From an uncultured Bacteroides sp. (GTDB lineage: Bacteria > Bacteroidota > Bacteroidia > Bacteroidales > Bacteroidaceae), in assembly GCA_947574505.1 (NCBI GenBank), contig CANPJW010000001.1, positions 186,001 to 250,000 on the forward strand: 64,000 nt of DNA, written 5' to 3'. The notes under the pieces were generated by a model that saw only the letters and a program-made list of their open reading frames with translations, was not told where the DNA came from and searched no databases. Shown in pieces: positions 17,901-26,327 of the stretch (positions are counted from its first letter, which is position 1; each line of letters opens with the position of its first letter). The position numbers and the translations under genes are program-made.

Positions 17901-18920
17901 TTCCATCCGTTCTATCAGGCTATGGATAACAAGCCGGGAACAGGTATCGGCCTCAGCATTGTCAAAAGTATCGTAGAATCACACAATGGCTGTATTGAAG
18001 TGGAATCCGAGGTTAACAAAGGATCATCTTTTATCGTAACGTTGCCTATAGAACAAGCACAAGTCCTGCCACAGGATACGGGCACATCACTATTGAACAA
18101 CCCAGCCATTCCCGAAGGAATCTTGCAAGAGGACCTCTCCGGTTCTCCTATCAAACATAAACCAACCATGCTGATTGTGGATGATAATGAGGAAATGTTG
18201 AATTTCCTTTCGAGTAGTCTGGCTGATAAATACAGCATACTTACCGCAGAAGACGGTATAGAAGCACTGAATAAACTGAAAGAAAACGAAGTGACACTCA
18301 TTGTAAGCGACTGGATGATGCCACGCATGGACGGAGTGGAATTTTGCAAAACGATAAGGACTAACCAGGCTACCAGTCATATACCCTTCATCCTGCTAAC
18401 GGCCAAGACAGATACCAACTCCAAGATAGAAGGTATGGATTGTGGTGCAGATGCCTACATAGAGAAACCTTTCTCCATGCAATACTTGGAAGCATGTATC
18501 AAGAATCTGGTAGACTTGCGTAATCTGCTGCGTCAGAAATTCTCGAAGATGCCGTTGGTTCCGCTGAACAGCATTGCCAATAATTCTATGGACGACAAGT
18601 TCCTTACCCGTATGAATGAAATCATAGAAGAGAATTTCTCCAATCCGGAATTATCCGTAGATTTCCTGGCCGAAAAATTGTGTATCAGCCGTTCGGGTCT
18701 GTTTGCCAAAATAAAGACATTGGCCAATATCACCCCTAATGAACTGATTCAAGTGGTACGTTTGAAAAAAGCAGCGATCTTGCTGGCAGAAAACAAATAT
18801 CGCATCAATGAAATCTGTTATATGGTAGGATTCAATAATCCGTCTTATTTCTCCAAATGTTTCCAAAAACAGTTCGGCATGAAACCGGGGGAATTTGTAA
18901 ACGGGAAAAGAGAAGAATAA
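14934..18920 (+). CDS. Hybrid two-component system sensor-regulator (HTCS)
   Basis: 1328 residues in one chain. After the signal peptide come many beta-propeller repeats (about 25-660, recurring LWIGT), a Y_Y_Y domain (about 690-769) and a transmembrane helix (about 775-795). Next are a histidine kinase with His830 in AHEIRTP, and an ATPase domain with NLLTNASKYT, DNGIGIS and GTGIGLSI. A receiver with Asp1126 in VSDWMMPRMDG and a C-terminal AraC-type helix-turn-helix (about 1226-1325) complete it. Such proteins bind an oligosaccharide in the periplasm and activate the neighbouring PUL. Its position directly behind the two arabinofuranosidases makes it the likely activator of the operon starting at 4137. 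It sits outside the invertible segment. Confidence 0.97.
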   Translation: MKRLVLLLLNLLMPMILFAASNDLCFRHFSVEDGLSSNSVRALMQDKYGFLWIGTDEGLNRYDGTTVKLYRLKDRGANEAISSLYSTLNKIWIGTDEGIYIYDYETEDIMPFVLATSQNIHIETNTNHIVEDKDKNLWFTTVGQGIFKYNTITNHLEQYEFKNANGLMASVLVDSENQIWAITNWGNSGLFKLNKAENKFETFPLSYESGKHDSNALVMLEDSEHTLWLGTWECGLQKIDKYSGKATTYLHPTDGKGATHIHSIMEYAPHQLLIGSDDGLLLFNTITEEYQLFTEDETNPHSLSNRFVYPIIKDHEGGIWIGTYYGGVNYISPNTGQFESFVHSRFSNSVNGTVIGRFCEDSNGDVWIASDDGGLNCFSPQNRKFSHYLPLEGKNSLSYHNVHALCMDDDNLWIGTYTGGVNVLNLQTGTFKTYSAYQDNPASLDGTSSYAIFKDRKERIWVTSMSGVNLYNREKDNFTRIKDLDALTIDIDQDTKGNLWFSTQGKGLFKYHPEKQIWKNYIHDHKNPNSLANNQVNCVLIDTNGEMWVGTMNGLCKYNAEEDAFETLPLEIPSHNICSIIEDQRILWLTTTKGLVRYTPGEGCRVFTKSDGLQSEQFLPNAALKASDGKIYIGSVNGFNAFYPHQIKTNVMLPPVIITELEIDNKEIQTGNKLLPKSLNQLEELELSYKENAFSLLYASLSYCTPNKNKYAYKLEGFDKDWNYVGSQNKATYTNLPAGTYLFKVKATNNDGIWNEKGTSLKITIHPPFYWSTASKLLYFVLVCIAFGFVIRFIIKRTEKKHTAEINKLNANKEKEVHEAKIKFFTMIAHEIRTPVSLIIGPLEKIMKSPVSLPSTVRDDLNIIDRNSQRLLFLVNQLLDFRKVEQEGMKMKFASQNIHQLLKAVCERFEPFIAQHGARLTVKYPEADFTAIVDSEAVTKLVSNLLTNASKYTKDEVTLTCIVQPEQHTFIIRVTDNGIGISKEEQKKIFHPFYQAMDNKPGTGIGLSIVKSIVESHNGCIEVESEVNKGSSFIVTLPIEQAQVLPQDTGTSLLNNPAIPEGILQEDLSGSPIKHKPTMLIVDDNEEMLNFLSSSLADKYSILTAEDGIEALNKLKENEVTLIVSDWMMPRMDGVEFCKTIRTNQATSHIPFILLTAKTDTNSKIEGMDCGADAYIEKPFSMQYLEACIKNLVDLRNLLRQKFSKMPLVPLNSIANNSMDDKFLTRMNEIIEENFSNPELSVDFLAEKLCISRSGLFAKIKTLANITPNELIQVVRLKKAAILLAENKYRINEICYMVGFNNPSYFSKCFQKQFGMKPGEFVNGKREE

Positions 18921-18954
18921 AAACTAATCAAAAATCATTTCCTAAAAATAAAAA

Positions 18955-18985
18955 ATCCGGTTTCCCCTTTTCAGAGAAACCGGAT
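18955..18985 (-). terminator. Terminator between converging HTCS and rubrerythrin genes
   Basis: ATCCGGTTTC pairs perfectly with GAAACCGGAT (10 bp). Read on the minus strand it is followed by a T-rich run, so it ends the rubrerythrin transcript. It may also stop the opposing HTCS transcript. Confidence 0.8.
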
Positions 18986-19013
18986 CCATGATGAACGAGT
19001 GGTTTTATTTCAA

Positions 19014-19592
19014 TCAATAATTATTCTTCTTCACTTCGAAATAAGCTTGCGGATGCAGACATGCAGGACATACTTCAGGAGCTTCCGTACCTACATAAAT
19101 GTAACCGCAGTTACGGCACTGCCATACAGTTTCTTCCGCTTTCTTGAATACTGTGCCTTCTTCCACATTCTTCAATAAAGCCAGATATCTTTCCTCATGC
19201 CCCTTTTCAGCTTCAGCGATTCTGCGATACATAGTAGCGATAGCAGGAAAACCTTCCTGATCGGCCACATCAGCAAAGTGAGGGTAATCAGTAGTCCATT
19301 CTTCATTTTCACCGGCAGCGGCAGCTTTCAAATTTTCCATAGTGGTACCAATGATACCTGCAGGATAGCTGGCAGTAATTTCTACCATACCGCCTTCCAA
19401 CCATTTAAACATACGTTTTGCATGTTCTTTTTCCTGATCAGCTGTTTCTGTAAAAATAGCTGCTATTTGTTCATAACCTTCCTTCTTTGCTGTACTTGCA
19501 AAGTAAGTATAACGCATTCTAGCCTGTGATTCACCTGCAAATGAAGTCAGCAAGTTTTTCTCTGTCTGTGTACCTTTTACGCTTTTAGCCAT
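19014..19592 (-). CDS. rbr: Rubrerythrin
   Basis: 192 residues. The N-terminal ferritin-like four-helix domain starts with [25 protein letters not shown] and contains the expected [14 protein letters not shown] and AEKGHEERY di-iron motifs. A C-terminal rubredoxin domain carries Cys159, Cys162, Cys175 and Cys178 around a single iron. Rubrerythrin reduces hydrogen peroxide in the cytoplasm of anaerobes. It is transcribed alone, from a clear promoter at 19641-19648 to a terminator at 18955-18985. The gene symbol follows common usage. Confidence 0.95.
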   Translation of the reverse strand: MAKSVKGTQTEKNLLTSFAGESQARMRYTYFASTAKKEGYEQIAAIFTETADQEKEHAKRMFKWLEGGMVEITASYPAGIIGTTMENLKAAAAGENEEWTTDYPHFADVADQEGFPAIATMYRRIAEAEKGHEERYLALLKNVEEGTVFKKAEETVWQCRNCGYIYVGTEAPEVCPACLHPQAYFEVKKNNY

Positions 19593-19640
19593 AATTGTTA
19601 GTTTTATTAGTTAGTATTATTTGATCATCTGTTGATGACA

Positions 19641-19648
19641 CAAAGATA
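19641..19648 (-). promoter_or_regulatory. Promoter -7 element of rubrerythrin
   Basis: TATCTTTG on the minus strand, an exact match to the Bacteroides -7 consensus TAnnTTTG, about 50 bases before the rubrerythrin start. No clear -33 TTTG at ideal spacing was found. Confidence 0.65.
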
Positions 19649-19735
19649 TATATTTTATTTCAAAATTGTATTTATTACAATTACGTTTTTATATTTAATT
19701 AAACGTTCACTTTATATAAAATAAACAAGAACACC

Positions 19736-19743
19736 TATATTTG
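19736..19743 (+). promoter_or_regulatory. Promoter -7 element of the DUF4884 gene
   Basis: TATATTTG matches TAnnTTTG. Transcription would begin just downstream, which excludes the GTG at 19743 as start and supports the ATG at 19773. Confidence 0.65.
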
Positions 19744-19772
19744 TGTTCACAACAACATTAACATTTTCCATT

Positions 19773-20042
19773 ATGAAAAACATCATCAAATTATTCACTT
19801 TTCCCCTCCTTACTATAATAGGATTTAATTCATGTGCGTCCATACCGTTAAAAATCGGAGAGTCTGAAAACAACTCCACTTACACTGTCAGCTATCTGTT
19901 TGAACATGACGGTTGCAAGGTATATCGTTTTTACGATAAAGGAAATTACGTTTACTTCACTACGAGAGGAGATGTAACCAGTATCACAAATGATTCTACC
20001 GCCCAACGCACCATTACCATCAACAAAACACCCTATGAATAA
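19773..20042 (+). CDS. Small putative lipoprotein, DUF4884 family
   Basis: 89 residues. The start at 19773 is chosen because the upstream GTG lies within the promoter. The signal sequence ends in a lipobox-like FNSCAS. The remainder has YTVSYLFEHDGCKVYRFYD and YVYFTTRGDVTSI, which I recognise as the DUF4884 pattern of Bacteroidales. Function is unknown. It stands alone between rubrerythrin (divergent) and the SulP gene, which has its own promoter. Confidence 0.75.
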   Translation: MKNIIKLFTFPLLTIIGFNSCASIPLKIGESENNSTYTVSYLFEHDGCKVYRFYDKGNYVYFTTRGDVTSITNDSTAQRTITINKTPYE

Positions 20043-20095
20043 CAAAAATACGAATTTAAATAGAATAATACCTTAATTTATACATTAATTTTATC

Positions 20096-20103
20096 TACTT
20101 TTG
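20096..20103 (+). promoter_or_regulatory. Promoter -7 element of the SulP gene
   Basis: TACTTTTG, exact TAnnTTTG match, 37 bases before the start codon. Confidence 0.65.
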
Positions 20104-20140
20104 CAACTCGTTTAAAATCATAGCATAAAGTAGTTGACAA

Positions 20141-21823
20141 ATGAAAGCATTTGAATTCAAACCGAAGCTCTTCACTACCCTACAGAATTATTCAAAAGAG
20201 AGCTTCATGGCCGACCTCATGGCCGGAATTATCGTAGGTATTGTTGCACTTCCACTGGCTATCGCATTTGGTATCGCTTCGGGAGTTTCCCCAGAAAAAG
20301 GCATCATCACTGCTATTGTAGCAGGATTTATCATCTCTTTATTAGGAGGAAGCAAAGTACAGATAGGCGGACCTACCGGAGCATTTATCGTAATTATCTA
20401 TGGAATCATCCAAGAATACGGCATCAGCGGATTAACAGTAGCAACTCTTATGGCAGGAGTACTCCTTATTTTATTAGGTGTATTCAAGCTGGGAGCTGTT
20501 ATCAAATTCATTCCTTATCCCATTATTGTAGGATTTACCAGTGGTATTGCCGTTACCATCTTTACGACACAGATTGCCGATATCTTCGGACTGAACTTCG
20601 GAGGAGAAAAAATACCGGGAGACTTCATAGGTAAATGGATGATGTATTTCCGTCATTTTGATACTGTTAATTGGTGGAACGCCATTGTCAGCATAGTCAG
20701 CGTCCTGATTATCGCACTGACTCCCCGGTTCTCAAAAAAGATTCCAGGTTCACTGATTGCCATCATTGTAGTAACCATTGCCGTGTACCTGATGAAAACA
20801 TATGGCGGAATCACTTGTATCGACACCATTGGCGACCGTTTTACCATTCAGTCACAGCTGCCGGATGCAGTAGTGCCCGAATTAAATTGGGAAGCTATCA
20901 AGAATTTATTTCCGGTTGCCATCACCATTGCTGTACTGGGAGCCATAGAATCTCTGTTGTCTGCTGCCGTAGCCGATGGTGTCATTGGTGACCGCCACGA
21001 TTCAAACACGGAACTGATAGCCCAGGGCGCAGCCAATATTATCGCTCCGCTGTTTGGCGGTATTCCTGCTACAGGAGCCATCGCACGTACCATGACCAAT
21101 ATCAACAACGGTGGAAAATCACCTGTTGCAGGTATCATTCATGCAGTCATTCTGTTGCTGATTCTCTTGTTTCTGATGCCTCTGGCACAATATATCCCGA
21201 TGGCCTGTCTGGCAGGTGTATTGGTGATTGTTTCCTATAACATGAGCGGCTGGCGTACTTTCAAAGCGTTGCTGAAGAATCCGAAATCAGACGTCACCGT
21301 ATTGTTGATCACTTTCTTCTTGACTGTTATTTTCGATTTGACCGTAGCTATTGAAGTAGGTTTGCTCATTGCCTGTGTATTGTTCATGAAACGTGTCATG
21401 GAAACAACAGAAATATCGGTTATCAAAAATGAAATCGACCCCAATAATGAATCCGATCTGGAAGTGCACGAAGAACATCTCATGGTTCCCAAAGGTGTGG
21501 AAGTATATGAAATCAACGGTCCCTACTTCTTTGGTATCGCTACCAAGTTTGAGGAAATCATGTCCGAACTGGGCGACCGTCCCAAAGTACGGATCGTACG
21601 TATGCGTAAAGTACCATTCATTGATTCTACCGGTATTCACAACCTGACTAATCTATGCGAAATGTCTAAGAAAGAAAATATTCAGATTGTGCTTTCGGGA
21701 GTGAATGAAAAAGTGCATCAAATTCTTGAAAAATCAGGATTTAATGAACTGCTGGGAAAAGAAAATATCTGTCCTAATATCAATGTGGCTTTGGAGAAAG
21801 CAAAGGCTATTATAGAAAAATAA
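20141..21823 (+). CDS. SulP-family anion transporter with STAS domain
   Basis: 560 residues. About a dozen hydrophobic segments fill residues 25-425, with the SulP N-terminal pattern DLMAGIIVGIVALPLAIAFGIASG and GGPTGAFIVIIYGI. A C-terminal cytoplasmic STAS domain (about 450-555) contains RKVPFIDSTGIHNL. SulP members carry sulfate, bicarbonate or other anions across the inner membrane; the exact substrate cannot be read here. A monocistronic unit is suggested by its own promoter at 20096-20103 and a strong terminator just after the stop. Confidence 0.94.
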   Translation: MKAFEFKPKLFTTLQNYSKESFMADLMAGIIVGIVALPLAIAFGIASGVSPEKGIITAIVAGFIISLLGGSKVQIGGPTGAFIVIIYGIIQEYGISGLTVATLMAGVLLILLGVFKLGAVIKFIPYPIIVGFTSGIAVTIFTTQIADIFGLNFGGEKIPGDFIGKWMMYFRHFDTVNWWNAIVSIVSVLIIALTPRFSKKIPGSLIAIIVVTIAVYLMKTYGGITCIDTIGDRFTIQSQLPDAVVPELNWEAIKNLFPVAITIAVLGAIESLLSAAVADGVIGDRHDSNTELIAQGAANIIAPLFGGIPATGAIARTMTNINNGGKSPVAGIIHAVILLLILLFLMPLAQYIPMACLAGVLVIVSYNMSGWRTFKALLKNPKSDVTVLLITFFLTVIFDLTVAIEVGLLIACVLFMKRVMETTEISVIKNEIDPNNESDLEVHEEHLMVPKGVEVYEINGPYFFGIATKFEEIMSELGDRPKVRIVRMRKVPFIDSTGIHNLTNLCEMSKKENIQIVLSGVNEKVHQILEKSGFNELLGKENICPNINVALEKAKAIIEK

Positions 21824-21832
21824 AATAAGAAA

Positions 21833-21870
21833 GGAGAGCATTATGGACTAAAATAAATGCTCTCCTTTTT
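21833..21870 (+). terminator. Intrinsic terminator of the SulP gene
   Basis: GGAGAGCATT pairs perfectly with AATGCTCTCC, followed by TTTTT. It starts ten bases after the stop codon. Confidence 0.9.
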
Positions 21871-22012
21871 GATTCTATTCTGCTAATGAAGGACAGGAAT
21901 AGAAAGCCAATATCCTTTTTTCAGTAAATAAGTGTAAAATGCCCCCATACTCCTCACTGGTGTTTTAAAATCTTGAAATCAGATTTATCATTAAAAGACC
22001 TTATCCGCATCC

Positions 22013-22237
22013 CTAAGCCCTTCCTGCCATATAGCCAAGTGCTTTCTTCGTGTTTGTTGTATTTCCATAGCTTATGGAAATAGATAAATGAATATTCAAT
22101 GCCTCCAACAGCATATTTCCTAAAAGGCTGTTACCTCCCCCATTATACCGCATATCAACAACCAGCAAAGAAACTCCCCTTTGATTCATATCCTGAATCA
22201 TGTGTTCCAAAAAATGGAGTATAAATAAAAATTCCCG
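22013..22237 (-). pseudogene. Fragment of an S41-family peptidase
   Basis: A 75-codon frame with no proper start carries LLVVDMRYNGGGNSLLGN, which resembles the conserved LVVDLRxNGGG segment of S41 (C-terminal processing) peptidases. In-frame stops close it at both ends, and neither the PDZ nor the catalytic Ser region is present. The surrounding 21871-22733 has no other supported gene, so this looks like the remains of a decayed gene. Confidence 0.6.
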
Positions 22238-22692
22238 TTAAAATAGCGGACAGAAAATGGATATAGCGACAACGGTTCTATATTCACAAAAGTATGGGCA
22301 TCCTACAAAAGAACTAACAATTCATTAATTCTCAGCTGGAAATCGGCTAAAGTGATGTTATTTATTCATATCACAAAGCTCATCGCAAGCGGACAGAACA
22401 AACAGACAGCATTAAGCTTTCAATGACTTGTCAAGAATAAAAGCTGGATGTACCTTGGTCAGAAAGATGAAAAAGTTCATCAGTTCGTTCTGATAAAGAT
22501 TAAAGCTTCCATCATTATAATCAGGGATAGAAGTATATTCCATTATTATTCAAATCCATTCAATTGCAAGTATGTGAAACAACGTATCTCCAGTCTTTGA
22601 AAAATATCCAGGAATAAATTATATGTTTTAATAGTGACCTGAAAAAGTAAGATATGTTCATGAGCAAAGTAAGCTCACTTCATCGGCAAAGT
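22238..22692. other. Gene-free stretch
   Basis: No supported gene, RNA or promoter. It is probably decayed sequence upstream of the S41 fragment. I saw no convincing continuation of the peptidase frame. Confidence 0.4.
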
Positions 22693-22728
22693 AAGTCAAC
22701 TTACTTGCCCTTTGAAGTCAACTTACTT
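22693..22728. repeat. Short tandem repeat with hairpin potential after the radical SAM gene
   Basis: AAGTCAACTTACTT occurs twice (22693-22706, 22715-22728), and a related AAGTAAGCTCACTT-like copy lies just before. AAGTAAG at 22689-22695 can pair with CTTACTT. On the minus strand this is immediately downstream of the radical SAM stop and could act as its terminator. Confidence 0.5.
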
Positions 22729-22733
22729 TTTTC

Positions 22734-23510
22734 TCAATACGAGACCGATACCGGAATGCCGGAATCCTTTATCAATTTTCCTATTCTGTCCAATTCCTCA
22801 TGAGTAGCCTTTTCCAAATCATGATCGGGCGTTTCACGGTCGATGGTGTAAATCATCACCTGACGGGGAGCAATCTCTTTCACCGTTTCCAGCCAGGGCA
22901 GCACATACCGATCTGAAGTATTATCCACATCCTGCCCTTGATATTTACCTTTCATGAACATGGTCTGAATAATCAGATTACCTTTGAAAGCTTTCATCCC
23001 TTTTATAATTTTCCGCACATCATAGTGCCCGGTCGGGCGGTCTGTCAATCGAATATAATCCGTATCAATAGTATCCAGCTTCAATATATTATTATCTATC
23101 TTATTCAATGCATCAAATACCTCCGGTTTGTGAATAAAAGTAGAATTACTCAATACACTCACTTTTGCCTGAGGAAAATATATATCACGCAATGCCAAAG
23201 TATCCTCTATAATTCCTGCAAAGTGAGGATGAGCCGTCGGTTCGCCATTACCGGCAAAAGTCAGCACATCCGGTTTAGGACCATTTTGCTGCATATCAAT
23301 CAAACGGGCTTCCAAAGCCTCACGAACCTGCTCGCGAGTAGGCAGTTTCTTTTGGGGACGATGATCTTCATTAAAACCACATTCGCAATAAATGCAATCG
23401 AAGGTACAAAATTTACCATCTTCAGGAAGAAGATTGATTCCTAAAGACACTCCCAAACGACGACTATGTACCGGACCGAAGATGGGAGAAGGATAAATGA
23501 CTGTTGACAT
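22734..23510 (-). CDS. Radical SAM protein (COG0731-like)
   Basis: 258 residues. Cys35, Cys39 and Cys42 form the CxxxCxxC motif (CTFDCIYC) that binds the SAM-cleaving 4Fe-4S cluster. LTFAGNGEPTAHP is the glycine-rich SAM-binding strand of the family. The N-terminal FGPVHSRRLGVSLGINLLP is typical of the COG0731 group, which includes wybutosine-type enzymes and many uncharacterised bacterial members. No SPASM domain is present and it is far too short for a sulfatase maturase. The substrate is unknown. It has its own promoter at 23537-23544. Confidence 0.85.
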   Translation of the reverse strand: MSTVIYPSPIFGPVHSRRLGVSLGINLLPEDGKFCTFDCIYCECGFNEDHRPQKKLPTREQVREALEARLIDMQQNGPKPDVLTFAGNGEPTAHPHFAGIIEDTLALRDIYFPQAKVSVLSNSTFIHKPEVFDALNKIDNNILKLDTIDTDYIRLTDRPTGHYDVRKIIKGMKAFKGNLIIQTMFMKGKYQGQDVDNTSDRYVLPWLETVKEIAPRQVMIYTIDRETPDHDLEKATHEELDRIGKLIKDSGIPVSVSY

Positions 23511-23536
23511 AGTTCTTTTTTCAGTTGATAACAGTA

Positions 23537-23544
23537 CAAAAATA
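23537..23544 (-). promoter_or_regulatory. Promoter -7 element of the radical SAM gene
   Basis: TATTTTTG on the minus strand matches TAnnTTTG, 27 bases before the start. It sits in the 45-base gap after the upstream HhH gene, giving independent expression. Confidence 0.55.
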
Positions 23545-23555
23545 CAGAATGTTTT

Positions 23556-25628
23556 TCAAAATTTCAGTCTCAACTGCAAATAAAGGTCACTCTTTGTACT
23601 GCCGTCAATTTCCTCCAAAGCGGAACTTATCTTATCCCGATTGAAATAATGGGTAGTTCCGTACTTGGCCTGCAAGATAATGTGTTTATTCAATTCATAA
23701 CGGGCGTTCACTGCCACACGCATACCTTTATAATAGAATGAAGGCATGGAAAAAGCATAGAGCACACTCTTTTCATAGATAGTAAGACGGGAATTATAGT
23801 CATCCGTATTAAACCATGCGGCACTCAAATCAAGCTGAAGAGGAAGCAAATGAAATGTATAAGCAGCACATTGAGAAACCAGAAAACCATTGGAAGCAGA
23901 TTGCCCACGAAAGTTGATGCGTACATAATCCGCTATGGTTTTCAATGTCAGTTTATCTTTCACGCTATAATTCAATTGGTATCGGCATTTCTGCTGAATA
24001 GATGGAATAGTTTGCTTGGTTTTATCCGCAGCAGTGAAGTCCTTTTCCTTCTTTTTATAACGATATCTTATAAACATTTCCAGTTCATAAGTAGGTGAAT
24101 AACTTAATTGGAGTAATCCATCCAATCCTTTGGTTCCTGCTTTGCTTACTAAATATTTCTTCCAAGGGAAATAGAAAAAATCACCATAACAAGTCATTTT
24201 GATATACTTTAAAATACTGGTTTCCAATCCTATATAAAATCCACTCTCATTTTGTACCGTACTTCCCTCTCCTATAGAACGAGCATAAACCGATTGATAT
24301 TTGGCATCATAATACCTGTTCATAACTATTAACTGTGTTCCTCCTTTCGGTGAATAACGTAACATATTCATGGTTGCCCAAGTACCACATTTGTCTATAG
24401 CCGTTTCACCCAATAAAGAGAAGCGTTTCCAAAAGAATTTATAATCTCCTCCCACATTATAAAAGTCCTTTCCACGGGGATAATAAATATTATAGTACTT
24501 CTTCTCAGGATTCAACGGCTTGTTGAAAACATTATAAACAGCTGTTAATCCTAACTCACAGTACTTTCCATTATAATTTAAATTACTGCCAACCAACTGA
24601 TTAGTTAATGTATTTTTCTTCTCAAACTCACGATACAACCGATGATATCCATCTTTTTTCAACGATCTTATAAACTGGTTATCAACAATACCATCCATCT
24701 TCCGATAAGAATAGAAACCATCCAATGTCCATCTTTTCGCCAACTTATAGCTGACTGCCATTCCTTGAAAATAGTTATATTCATCGGTAGAAGAATGCTT
24801 GCGTATGCCCCGGCTCTTATTTCCCAAAGTAGAGAGTGTAGCTGTTTTTCCCATCCCGAAATCAGTGTTGATAACTAGTCCATAACCATAGCTGACACGG
24901 TAATTACCAAGAGCTAAAGTCTTGATATGACCTATATTACGAATTAACAAGTATAGTGAATAAAAATCATAACCTTTTTTATTTTGTCCGGTAAAGAAAG
25001 GTTCTCCTGCATCCTTTTCAGCAGTAATTCCTGCATAAATCTGATCCCGATAATGAAAACTATATCGCAGATTATGATAATATCCATATCCCAAATACTG
25101 TTTGTTCGGATTCTTTTTTAAAGTTTCTGCCGGGTACTGTTGATACCCGGCCTTCGTATAAAAAGGAATATCGACACGTGTTGATAACTCTTGTTTACCG
25201 TATTTCAATATTCGCTTTATATTTGGTTTATATTGCTCTTTTTCAGGAGTTTCAAAGCAAATAAAGGGTAGTAAATAGTGAATAGTCTGCCTGTCAATAT
25301 CTTCAATCATCCATAACTCATTGCGGGTAAGCATAGGACCATATTTGTACAGATAATACAATATATTCTCTACCAGTTGGTCAGAGAGAAATGGAAAACG
25401 TTCCAGTTGCTCTTTAGTTGCTGTATTGATATTGATGGGATTTTCACGTAATTCGGAAAGCTCCTCAAAGTGAGTATCCCATTGAAACGAACTGTTTTCA
25501 TCTTCATCCATCAATTGCTCTGCCAGTTCTTCCCATACTTCCTGCGCACACAGGTTATGCACCGATAAAAGTATTGTAATACAGATAATTAACATTACTC
25601 TTAACAACCTGTTCATTTTGTAATTCAT
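23556..25628 (-). CDS. Helix-hairpin-helix plus outer-membrane beta-barrel-like protein
   Basis: 690 residues. A signal peptide (ILLSVHNLCAQ) is followed by a ComEA-like helix-hairpin-helix region at about residues 50-130, with NININTATKEQLERFPFLSDQ and MLTRNELWMIEDID. The remaining 550 residues are rich in alternating aromatic strands, such as YGYYHNLRYSFHYRDQIYAG, and end in LYLQLRLKF, which fits an outer-membrane barrel. This architecture is common in Bacteroidetes but has no established function that I know. A second Met at residue 5 is an equally good start. Confidence 0.8.
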   Translation of the reverse strand: MNYKMNRLLRVMLIICITILLSVHNLCAQEVWEELAEQLMDEDENSSFQWDTHFEELSELRENPININTATKEQLERFPFLSDQLVENILYYLYKYGPMLTRNELWMIEDIDRQTIHYLLPFICFETPEKEQYKPNIKRILKYGKQELSTRVDIPFYTKAGYQQYPAETLKKNPNKQYLGYGYYHNLRYSFHYRDQIYAGITAEKDAGEPFFTGQNKKGYDFYSLYLLIRNIGHIKTLALGNYRVSYGYGLVINTDFGMGKTATLSTLGNKSRGIRKHSSTDEYNYFQGMAVSYKLAKRWTLDGFYSYRKMDGIVDNQFIRSLKKDGYHRLYREFEKKNTLTNQLVGSNLNYNGKYCELGLTAVYNVFNKPLNPEKKYYNIYYPRGKDFYNVGGDYKFFWKRFSLLGETAIDKCGTWATMNMLRYSPKGGTQLIVMNRYYDAKYQSVYARSIGEGSTVQNESGFYIGLETSILKYIKMTCYGDFFYFPWKKYLVSKAGTKGLDGLLQLSYSPTYELEMFIRYRYKKKEKDFTAADKTKQTIPSIQQKCRYQLNYSVKDKLTLKTIADYVRINFRGQSASNGFLVSQCAAYTFHLLPLQLDLSAAWFNTDDYNSRLTIYEKSVLYAFSMPSFYYKGMRVAVNARYELNKHIILQAKYGTTHYFNRDKISSALEEIDGSTKSDLYLQLRLKF

Positions 25629-25685
25629 TGGCGTGTTTTAAGTTAAATAGTTTTATCCACTATACAGAGTAATCATATTTCTTGC

Positions 25686-25693
25686 TACTTTTG
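25686..25693 (+). promoter_or_regulatory. Promoter -7 element of the DUF4294 gene, very short leader
   Basis: TACTTTTG, exact consensus, ends only 7 bases before the ATG at 25701, so the transcript would be nearly or fully leaderless if that ATG is the start. Confidence 0.6.
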
Positions 25694-25700
25694 CACCAAG

Positions 25701-26297
25701 ATGAAAAGGAAACTCTTTATAGCATTGTTTTTTTCCTTTATAGCCGCTGCTGCTTATTCCCAGCAACAAACGACTACTATAAACGGATACATGGTACCTG
25801 TATGTGTATACAAAGGAGATACTATTCCAGCTGTACAGTTACCTAATGTATACATTTTCAGACCATTAAAATTCAAAAACGAAAAAGAAAGACGGGAATA
25901 CTACCGCTTGGTAAGGAATGTGAAGAAAACCCTGCCATTAGCCCGTGAAATTAACCGTGCTGTGATAGAAACTTACGAATATATAGAAACACTGCCTGAC
26001 AAAAAAGCCAGGGAAAAGCACCTGAAACTCGTAGAGAAGGGACTAAAAGAGCAATATACACCGATTATGAAGAAATTAACCTTTTCACAGGGTAAACTGT
26101 TGATAAAGTTAGTAAACCGTCAAACGGATTCTTCCTCTTATGAATTGGTAAAAGCTTTTATGGGACCCTTTAAAGCCGGATTCTATCAAACTTTTGCAGC
26201 ACTTTTTGGTGCCAGCCTGAAGAAAGAATATCATCCGGAGGGAGAGGATCGACTGACCGAACGGGTGGTATTGTTAGTTGAAAACGGACAAATCTAA
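25701..26297 (+). CDS. DUF4294-family exported protein
   Basis: 198 residues with a clear signal peptide (ALFFSFIAAAAYSQQQ). The body has YKGDTIPAVQLPNVYIFRPLKFKNEKERREY followed by a long helical region, the DUF4294 pattern seen throughout Bacteroidetes. Function unknown; probably periplasmic. It is divergent from the HhH gene and convergent with the methyltransferase at 26328. The promoter element ends 7 bases before the ATG. Confidence 0.8.
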   Translation: MKRKLFIALFFSFIAAAAYSQQQTTTINGYMVPVCVYKGDTIPAVQLPNVYIFRPLKFKNEKERREYYRLVRNVKKTLPLAREINRAVIETYEYIETLPDKKAREKHLKLVEKGLKEQYTPIMKKLTFSQGKLLIKLVNRQTDSSSYELVKAFMGPFKAGFYQTFAALFGASLKKEYHPEGEDRLTERVVLLVENGQI

Positions 26298-26327
26298 CTG
26301 ATTCCTACTGTTTGAATTTTACTCTTA

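Noticed and set aside
22693..22728. CRISPR-like array
   Set aside because: Only two or three 14-base copies with an 8-base spacer and no cas genes.
22734..23510. Radical SAM protein as the anaerobic sulfatase maturase for the two Ser-type sulfatases
   Set aside because: Too short and lacks a SPASM domain; it matches COG0731 instead.
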